From Flavobacteriaceae bacterium (GTDB taxonomy: Bacteria; Bacteroidota; Bacteroidia; Flavobacteriales; Flavobacteriaceae), in NCBI GenBank assembly GCA_013214425.1, contig JABSPN010000067.1, positions 1-10,731 of the forward strand: a stretch of DNA of 10,731 nucleotides, written 5' to 3'. Under the pieces are notes generated by a model. That model saw nothing but the letters and a program-made list of their open reading frames with translations. It was not told the origin of the DNA and made no database searches. The position numbers and the translations under genes were made by a program. Position 1 is the stretch's first letter. The number at the start of each line of letters is the position of its first letter. Of the stretch, positions 1 through 7,500 are shown piece after piece.

Positions 1-292
1 CCGCAACGAGAGTGTGAATGGTATAATCACCTCCTGTAGCAACAGTAAAGCTTGGTGTAGCAGCAGTTTGCTCAATAACAAGACCAGCACCGCTGGTTAA
101 GACATAAGCTACTTCGTAATTGGTAGGGACCACAGAATCACCGTTAGGTGTTGCTGTTAATAGGGTGTCGGCTGAATTGCACGTACTTATAGCATCAGCT
201 GTGAGAGTACCTGCATCAGGTGTTGTGGGGGGACATTGAGAGTATGCTTGTAATGAAAGCACAAAAAACAATGTGAGTAGTAATCTTTTCAT
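1..292 (-). CDS. Secreted repeat/adhesin-like protein, N-terminal 97 codons (runs off window)
   Basis: The minus strand is open from an ATG at 292-290 to the left edge. The product begins MKRLLLTLFFVLSLQAYSQ, a clear Sec signal peptide: a basic start, a hydrophobic core and cleavage near A-Y-S/Q. The mature protein starts with a Cys-Pro-Pro segment and a 'PDAGTLTADAISTCNS' stretch. It continues with a beta-rich, Thr/Ala/Gly-rich segment containing 'YVLTSGAGLVIEQTA' and 'GGDYTIHTLVA'. From memory, this style matches tandem Ig-like/PKD-like modules of large surface or type IX-secreted Bacteroidota proteins, but the C-terminal sorting domain, which would decide, lies outside the window. The gene is divergent from the RHS block and separated from it by more than 800 bases, so it is not part of that operon. 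Function is unknown; an adhesin or matrix role is inference only. Confidence 0.82.
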   Translation of the reverse strand, partial: MKRLLLTLFFVLSLQAYSQCPPTTPDAGTLTADAISTCNSADTLLTATPNGDSVVPTNYEVAYVLTSGAGLVIEQTAATPSFTVATGGDYTIHTLVA

Positions 293-326
293 TTGTTTTG
301 TTTAAGAATTAACTAATAATGTTAAA

Positions 327-334
327 CAAAAATA
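327..334 (-). promoter_or_regulatory. Candidate Bacteroidetes -7 element for the leftward secreted-protein gene
   Basis: Read on the minus strand this is TATTTTTG, a match to the Bacteroidetes -7 consensus TAnnTTTG, about 35 bases upstream of the ATG at 292. No clear TTG (-33) element was found at the usual distance. In such AT-rich DNA a chance match is plausible. Confidence 0.3.
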
Positions 335-579
335 GAAAAAATGTTTAATGTTTTGTTGCTATGTATTAAACAAAATTTAATTCATACACTTTTAAAAATC
401 ATTCTAAACATAGATAATATATTGATTTTTAGTCTTTTGTCATGTGATTACGGCAATTCTCAATCATATTTTTTTAATATTATTTTATACTTTTATTAAG
501 ATAAATTTAAGATAATTTACTCCAAGGTTCTCTCGCATTAATCTAATCAGAGTCTAAAATTCGGTAATGGGTCATTATG

Positions 580-598
580 GCACTTATAAAAAAAGTGC
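580..598 (+). repeat. Hairpin upstream of UUCG repeat copy 1 (partner of 10333-10349)
   Basis: GCACTT pairs with AAGTGC around a seven-base A-rich loop, giving six perfect base pairs. The same position relative to repeat copy 3 holds GTGCTT/AAGTAC, which differs in both arms but still pairs (C-G replaced by T-A, A-T replaced by G-T). The surrounding bases 562-611 are recognisably related to 10315-10355, so this is part of a larger repeated element. Confidence 0.55.
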
Positions 599-611
599 GG
601 AATTATATTTT

Positions 612-667
612 GATTACCATTAGATAAAAACAAAGAGCTGTCTTCGGATGGCTTTTTTTTATTCCAC
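612..667 (+). repeat. UUCG hairpin repeat, copy 1
   Basis: This is one of three copies in the window; the others are at 9521-9573 and 10356-10412. It shares ATTACCATTAGATAAAAAC with copy 3, and the hairpin core AAAGAGCTGTC-TTCG-GATGGCT with both (one base differs in copy 3). The stem (632-657) closes on a C(UUCG)G tetraloop, the most stable class of RNA tetraloop, and runs into eight T residues, so as RNA it looks like an intrinsic terminator. There is no gene just upstream on the plus strand for it to terminate. One stem pair is G-T here where the other copies have G-C, so this may be an older, decaying copy. Confidence 0.8.
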
Positions 668-841
668 CTAAACTCTCAGATCATATCCCCTATCCATTAA
701 AGGCTTAAGGGTGAAAGATAAATTGTTATACTTGAGAATGGGAGAATTAATGAGACAGAATCACTTAATTTGTTGTTATGTAAATTTGTAAAACAATAAA
801 GAAAAGGTACAAAGACCCTAAAAAAAAAGGTTTTTATACTT

Positions 842-914
842 ATGAAAAATAAGGTTAAGGCCTTACATTTGTCCGTGAAAGATATTTAAGAAATTGAATT
901 TAAGCGTGATGTAA
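842..914 (+). pseudogene. Possible frame-broken short peptide resembling a RiPP leader
   Basis: From an ATG at 842 the reading is MKNKVKALHLSVKDI followed by a stop at 887-889. Shifting by one base at 888 continues as KKLNLSVM and a stop at 912-914. The Lys-rich start and the repeated 'LHLSVK' and 'LNLSV' blocks resemble leader peptides of Bacteroidota class I lanthipeptide-type precursors, which begin MKKKLKKLNLN-like. There is no core with cysteines, no modification enzyme in view and no clear ribosome binding site, so this may be chance. Recorded as a weak candidate remnant. Confidence 0.15.
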
Positions 915-1129
915 ATCTTGTAAAAAGCTAACAAACAAGTTTTTTGAATTGTTCTATATGAATTGCCAACCGCAGATAAAGGAACTTCTTTAAGAATGCG
1001 TTTCTGAAATTTTTTAAAAACAACCATGTGATAGTATGCAATCTGTATGCTGTTACACTATTGTGTGTGTATAAATGTAAATCAATCTTATGGTTGATAA
1101 GTATAAACCTCTAATTAAATATTAATCTA

Positions 1130-4100
1130 ATGACTATGAAAAATCTTGTTTTTCTGCTACTACTTTTTGTAGTACAAATTGGAGTTGCTCAGGTTGGAAC
1201 TGTTGAAGAACCGAGTATTACTCCTACCACTCCAGAGGCGGCCGCAGTGGCACGTTATGGAGACCTCGACATCATGTCGGCTACCGGACAAATGAGTTAC
1301 AGTGTGCCGTTGCACACGATCTCAGTTGACGGAAACTCCTGGCCTGTGGCTTTGAATTACAGTTATAACGGACTCATACTGGAAGGAAAACCTTCGCTTA
1401 GCGGATTAGGATGGAACTTAACCGCCTATGGATCTGTGACGCGTGAGATTCGCGGACTGGCAGATGGGCATCCAAATGGTTACTACGGAATCAATGGGAT
1501 TCAGGATAGTATCCAAAATGTAGTAGCTGATTATGAAGACAATGGAACCTTTGATACCACAGGTATCACTACCATACGAAAATTTAAAAACAAAGAATGG
1601 GATTCTGAAGCTGATAAATATACGGTATCTGTTGGCGGTTTAAGCTTCTCATTCAAACTAAGAAAGGACGCCCAAGGAAATGTGCTAGCGTATTATCTAT
1701 CAAAGCACAATCACAAAGTAGAGATTACCATGAGTACCAGCGAATACTTTAAAGTAGGGACTATGGTCGTGACTAGTGATACTGGAGTGAAATACCACTT
1801 CAATGAAACAGAAGCTGAATATGTGATCCCTGAAGATCCTTTAACAAGCGAATTACAAGGAGATCAAACCACATCTTGGATGCTAACTAAAATCGAATAT
1901 TTAAACGGACAAGAAATCTTGTTTGAATATGACGATGATGATTATATCTCTTACGATTTTGTGGCTACAGCGGTATCACTTTATGGTAATCTTGAAGGAG
2001 ATAACTTTGACGGAGAAGTACAATACCAAACTTTTGATTCAGATCGTGTGAATAAAACCGATATGAAACGTCAGGTGTTAAAAAAGATTACTTTTCCTTC
2101 AGGAACTATAGACTTTAACCATGCACTTGTTCCCAATACAACTAACAGAAGAGTCTTTAATAGTGTAGTAGTGAGAGATGCGAATTCAAAAGTGATCAAT
2201 ACTTATGACTTTACGTATTCAGGATCAAGAGATAACTTAACGCAGATTGATTTAAACGGTGAGTTTTTCTACGGATTTGAATACTACGGATTAGGAAACC
2301 TTCCCAACTTTGTTAATGATGTAGCAGATAAACCATACGCTCAGGATTTTTGGAAATTCTATAACGGACAAGGTGGAAATAACAGCGCTTTTAGTTTGGG
2401 AAGCTCTAATTATATTGCGAACAGATCACCATTTTTATATTATACCCAATTAGGAGCGCTTCATAAGATCAACTACAAAACAGGAGGACATACCATAGTA
2501 ACCTATGAACAAAATGAAGTAAAAGAAGCGTTTAATGGTACAGTGTATAATCAGCCTTTAGATCAGGAGTTTAAAGTGTCTTTAAATCCAGCATACGATA
2601 ATAACGAAAGAGAGATCACGCAAAGTATTACATTCAATACGCCTGTATATGCTCAGGTAGATCATGTGATAGACGGACGTCTATGGGATAATTATTTCTC
2701 GATGACTATGAGTAAAACAGATGGAGCTTGTAATCTTAATGCTACCAATTGTTATAATGTAGCAATTGATAATTCATTAGATTATGATGATCAGGCGGCC
2801 TATTTAAGACAACATATTGTTCCTGGTGTTGGAGGAAACACTTGTGCTAGTTATCCTACACCAATTTTATGTTTGAATTACGCTTCAGATAAAACTGGAC
2901 CAGACGATACCACGGAATCAGATTATTTTGAATCAGGAGCAAGTGGCTATATCTATATCGCGGCAGGAACGTATGAGATTAAGATTACCACTAGCCCAAA
3001 TAACAACAGTGAGTATACCTTTACCAATGGTTCAATTTATGGACATATCAGAATAAAGTACCATGATGCAAGTGGTGGCGGTGGAGGTAATCCTCTATTT
3101 GTAAACAAGCCTATTGGTGGAATTCGTGTGGCACAATTAAGTGACTATAACGAGCACGGAAGTCAGACAAGTGTAAGAAGCTATAACTATAACGATAGTG
3201 AAGGGTTCTCTACAGGATACCAAAATCAGGTGCCATTATATAATGACTTACATACCTGGACATACTTAGATTCGAATGCTTCGCCAAGTAACTGGACACG
3301 TTCAGTAGAAGAACATAAACAAGCAGCTTTTACCACTTCAAATGCGTCTCATGGCGTACCTGTGTATTATAAGGAAGTGAGTATGACCCATAGTTTAGGA
3401 AATACAAAAAATGCGATTGCGAAACAGGAGTATTTTATGCCAATGGAAGGTAGTGGTTATTATTCTTATCCTAGATATCCGGAGCATGGTGATATGACCA
3501 AGTCCATGCCACATATTGGGAATCAATACAATGGATTAGATATTAGTCTAGCCAACCCAGTAAGTACGACTACACAAACTTATGATGTGGTGCGTCATGC
3601 CTTACACGGACTAACCAATCAGGATTTAGACTCCAATCATCCAGTGAGTTTTAAAATGTATAAGAAGCTGAATCTTACAATTGACTTTGATGCGAATTGC
3701 TATTGTAATAACGACCCAGCTTATGGATCAACAGGAGACATCGTGTTGAGACAATTGCACGATATGAAAATCTATAAAGAAGTGGTGGCGAGTAGGAGAG
3801 TCAATCAGTCGGACAATACCACAGATGGTATTTTAACGAGTACTTCATATACTTATGATCTGAAAAACTTGTTACAAACGACATCTACTACTGATAGTAA
3901 AGGACAAACGATTACTTCGGAAATTGATTATCCGTACGAGCATATCACCAATCCGATTTATGCCGATATGGTGACTAAAAATCAGATAGCGATTCCTGTG
4001 ATTCAAAGAAGTAAGTTAGACGGTACTTTAATGAGCACACAACAAACGGAATTCGTTCTAAACGTAAATGGATACAAGCCAGAGAAGATTTCTACGGCTA

Positions 4101-4555
4101 AAGGAAGTAACACTTTAGAGAATAAAATCAATTTCTCTTACGACGGTAATGGAAACATTATCGAGTACGATAAAAATGATGGAAGCTCTTATCCTGTCGC
4201 GTATATCTGGGGATATGACAAGCAATTTCCAATTGCTAAGATTGAGAATGCAACCTATAGTCAAATACAATCATTTGTATCGAACCTACAGTCACTTTCT
4301 GACGCTGATGTAGATGCTACTTCAGAGGCTGCTTTAAGGGATGATTTAAATGATCTACGTAATGAAGCCGTTTTAGCGAATACTTATGTGACGACGTATA
4401 CCTACGATCCACTTGTGGGAGTCACTAGTGTGACAGATCCAAGAGGATTGACGATTTATTACGAGTATGACAATTTGCATCGTTTAAAGCAAGTGAAGGA
4501 CCAGGATGGCAACATCTTAAGTGAGAACGAGTATAACTACAGACAGGCAAACTAA
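1130..4555 (+). CDS. Secreted RHS/YD-repeat protein, N-terminal half of a split RHS system
   Basis: A 1141-aa secreted protein. Translation starts at 1130 or more probably at the second Met (1136), which gives a cleaner signal peptide (MKNLVFLLLLFVVQIGVAQ). Residues 35-108 contain the Bacteroidetes RHS/SpvB-like start: 'PEAAAVARYGD', then a beta-strand pattern ending 'SLSGLGWNLTAYGSVTREIRG'. A beta-rich insert spans about 498-653; it carries four cysteines (534, 541, 572, 581) and ends in a Ser-Gly5 linker. YD-type repeats appear near the end: 'SYDGNGN' at 1003, 'YIWGYDKQFPIAKIEN' at 1025-1040 and 'YTYDPLVG...YYEYDNLHRLKQVKDQDG' at about 1090-1130. There is no RHS core or DPxG cleavage motif, so it carries no toxin tip of its own. 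The stop is six bases before the next RHS gene, indicating one operon. Likely role (inference): it forms part of the RHS shell or works with the downstream protein, as TcB does with TcC. Confidence 0.85.
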   Translation: MTMKNLVFLLLLFVVQIGVAQVGTVEEPSITPTTPEAAAVARYGDLDIMSATGQMSYSVPLHTISVDGNSWPVALNYSYNGLILEGKPSLSGLGWNLTAYGSVTREIRGLADGHPNGYYGINGIQDSIQNVVADYEDNGTFDTTGITTIRKFKNKEWDSEADKYTVSVGGLSFSFKLRKDAQGNVLAYYLSKHNHKVEITMSTSEYFKVGTMVVTSDTGVKYHFNETEAEYVIPEDPLTSELQGDQTTSWMLTKIEYLNGQEILFEYDDDDYISYDFVATAVSLYGNLEGDNFDGEVQYQTFDSDRVNKTDMKRQVLKKITFPSGTIDFNHALVPNTTNRRVFNSVVVRDANSKVINTYDFTYSGSRDNLTQIDLNGEFFYGFEYYGLGNLPNFVNDVADKPYAQDFWKFYNGQGGNNSAFSLGSSNYIANRSPFLYYTQLGALHKINYKTGGHTIVTYEQNEVKEAFNGTVYNQPLDQEFKVSLNPAYDNNEREITQSITFNTPVYAQVDHVIDGRLWDNYFSMTMSKTDGACNLNATNCYNVAIDNSLDYDDQAAYLRQHIVPGVGGNTCASYPTPILCLNYASDKTGPDDTTESDYFESGASGYIYIAAGTYEIKITTSPNNNSEYTFTNGSIYGHIRIKYHDASGGGGGNPLFVNKPIGGIRVAQLSDYNEHGSQTSVRSYNYNDSEGFSTGYQNQVPLYNDLHTWTYLDSNASPSNWTRSVEEHKQAAFTTSNASHGVPVYYKEVSMTHSLGNTKNAIAKQEYFMPMEGSGYYSYPRYPEHGDMTKSMPHIGNQYNGLDISLANPVSTTTQTYDVVRHALHGLTNQDLDSNHPVSFKMYKKLNLTIDFDANCYCNNDPAYGSTGDIVLRQLHDMKIYKEVVASRRVNQSDNTTDGILTSTSYTYDLKNLLQTTSTTDSKGQTITSEIDYPYEHITNPIYADMVTKNQIAIPVIQRSKLDGTLMSTQQTEFVLNVNGYKPEKISTAKGSNTLENKINFSYDGNGNIIEYDKNDGSSYPVAYIWGYDKQFPIAKIENATYSQIQSFVSNLQSLSDADVDATSEAALRDDLNDLRNEAVLANTYVTTYTYDPLVGVTSVTDPRGLTIYYEYDNLHRLKQVKDQDGNILSENEYNYRQAN

Positions 4556-4561
4556 GAAATC

Positions 4562-7500
4562 ATGATAAAAAAGTTAATATATATCACCGTATTGTTGATC
4601 TCGTCATACACTTTGGCGCAATCGACAGATGAGAATTATGTGCACACGACTACCTACACCAGTGAAACACAAACTGGGTCGGTTAGTGAAGACCATAAAA
4701 TAAAAGCGACGAACTATTACGATGGTTTAGGAAGACCTAAGCAATCGGTAAGTATTGCTGCTGGAGGAAACAAAGAGAATATCATTGTTCCGGTAGTATA
4801 TGATGCAGCAGGTAGGGCTAGTAAAAGCTATTTGCCTTACGCCAGTGCAACCAGTAATGGAAACTTTGTGAGTAACGGACAAGTCATCGAAGATTTAGAA
4901 GATTACTACTATGCAAGATTTCCAGGGGAATTGGATACCTTGTATTTAAATCCGTATTCGTATACAGCAGTTGAGCGTTCGGCATTAGCGAGACCTATCG
5001 CACAAGCGGCGCCAGGAATAGATTGGGCCTATAACTCCTTTGATGCGCATGTGATTCGTTCTGAATATGCAGTAAATGCCTTAGATGAAGTCAAAGAATT
5101 TACGGTTGACTTTCAGCAAGTAGGAGGAGTTGATAATACCGAAGCTCCGATATTAGTCTATACTAGAAACTATCCGGCAGGTGAACTTAGAAAAACAGTG
5201 ATCAAAGACGAGAACTGGAAAACAGCAGACGGAAGCTTAAGAACTACCGAAGAGTTTACCAATAAATCAGGGCAAACACTGTTAAAGAGAACCTTTACAT
5301 TAAAAAGTGGAAACCAAACAGTAGAAGCTTTAGACACCTATTATATCTATGATGACTTCGGAAATCTGACCTATGTTTTATCTCCTGAAGCGTCCGATAA
5401 TATTTTGAATCACCAAAGTATTGTGAGCTCAGTATTGGATAATTTAGGTTACCAGTACAAGTACGATTTCAGGAATAGATTAATCGAAAAGAAGTTACCG
5501 GGTAAAGGTTGGGAAGCGATTGTTTACGATGAGTTAGACAGACCAGTTTTTACGCAAGACCCGAACTTACAAGCACAAGGAAAATGGTTATTTACCAAGT
5601 ATGATGTCATGGGAAGAGTAGCTTATACAGGAATGTATACGCCTTCTGCTGCGGTAGACAGAGCGACATTACAAGCTAGTGTAAATGCGACTTCAGTATT
5701 ACATGAAACAAAGAATACAACAGCGACTACCATTGGAGATTTAGAGGTGTATTATAGTAATGCGGCTTTACCAACTTCTGATATAGAAGTGCTAACGGTA
5801 AATTATTATGATGACTATCATTTTAATAGTCCGTTGGTGTTAGAATCTTCATATGATATGGTGAATTTAACTGGCGCAACCCAATCTAATGGTGTGATTA
5901 CCAAAACAGGTTCTTATGGTTGGAATTCAGGATTCAACTCACAGGAGGTGATCACAGGTGACGGATATATTGAGTTTACTGTAAAAGATACAGACAAGCG
6001 AATGATGGTAGGATTATCCTCTTCAGGATTAAATGATTTTACTTACCAAAGTTTAGATTTTGCAATTTACACTGGATTTGGAACTATCCAACAAGTGAGC
6101 GCTTATGAATCAGGATCAATTGTACCGATTCCTTTTACAACTTTTACTGTAGGAGATCGTTTCAGAATTGAACGTTTAGGAACACGTATCCATTATAAGA
6201 AAAACGGTGTGACTTTTTACCAGTCTACACAAAACTCAACGGGGGATCTTACTGGAGATGCTTCATTATTAGATACAGGAGTACGTGTCGAAAACGTACA
6301 CATTGGCCATACGGTATATGAGCAGTATTTATCAGACAATACCAAGGGACTGGCAACAGGTTCTGTGGTACGTGTGTTGGGAACTTCAGATTTTATCAGA
6401 ACCATTACTCAGTATGATGAAAAAGGAAGAGCGATTTATGTAGCTTCTAAAAACGAGTATTTACAGACAGATGATGTGGTAAAGTCGAAGTATGATTTCG
6501 TCGGAAATGTGATGGAAAGTACCACCAGTCATATCAACAATGGATCACTGGAAACCAATACACCAAGTGCTGTAGTGACAGTAGATGCCTTTACCTACGA
6601 TCATCAAAACAGGTTACTTACCCATACACAAACCATCGGGAATCAGGAACCAGAGGTGATTACCGATAACAATTATGATGACTTAGGCCAGTTAGTGGTA
6701 AAAAAGACAGGTTCTGCGGCTCACTTTACTAGCACAACCCTTCATAACACACATCGTATGATTCAGGAGGGAAATGCTTTAACGAAGACCAATTCCGCAG
6801 CCTTTGATGGAAACATTGAATCTGTAGACAAACTCGTTGGAGATGGCTATGTAGAATTTACAGTTACCGATATCGATAAAAGAGCGATGATCGGTCTGTC
6901 TAATCCAAATGAACCTTTAAGTTATGGGTATACAAAAATCGATCATGCCATTTACATTGGTTATGCTACTGCTGGAAATCGTGTTTCTATTTATGAAGAA
7001 GGAACACATAAGTATCCAGGTGCTGTTACCTATGAAGCGGGAGATGTCTTTAGAGTTCATAGAACAGGAGATGTTATTTCGTATCAAAAAAATGGTATAG
7101 AATTTTACTCTACTACTAACGTCTTTACTGGCGATATGATTTTAGACGCCAGTTTTGCAGATTTAGGAACCTATGTCACGCACCTAAGATTGGTGACGCT
7201 GAATCCGAATATTGGTCAAAATCTGCAAACGGTAGATTATACCTATAACATCAGAGGCTGGTTAAAGGAGATTAATGATACGAGTCAGAGTTTAACCAAT
7301 GATGTATTTGCCTTTAAGATCAATTACAATACAACAGAAACAGGTCTTGGAGCCGATCAATTGTATAACGGAAACATCAGTGAAACCATTTGGAAAACTG
7401 CTTCTAGCGATGAGCTTCAGGGATATGGTTACACTTATGATGAAATCAATAGAATTGCTACTGGAAAATACGGTGCAGGAGGTGGATTTACCATCGAAAA

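Larger units (their letters stand above)
293..1129. other. Long AT-rich intergenic region without a convincing gene
   Basis: This 837-base stretch separates the leftward secreted-protein gene from the rightward RHS operon. Its recognisable contents are a small hairpin (580-598), a copy of the UUCG hairpin repeat (612-667) and a tiny frame-broken peptide at 842-914. A weak promoter candidate for the RHS genes has TTG at 1061-1063 and TATGGTTG at 1089-1096; the 25-base spacing is long and the -7 has one mismatch to TAnnTTTG. I see no tRNA, no long reading frame and no operator-like inverted repeat near the RHS start. Such a long leader beside a gene-free repeat copy may be the scar of a lost cassette; that is inference. 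Confidence 0.6.

Noticed and set aside
6217..6405. Minus-strand open frame of 62 codons inside the RHS gene
   Set aside because: It lies wholly opposite SPRY-like module 1 and following YD-repeat sequence, has no recognisable protein features, and the plus-strand frame explains the sequence.
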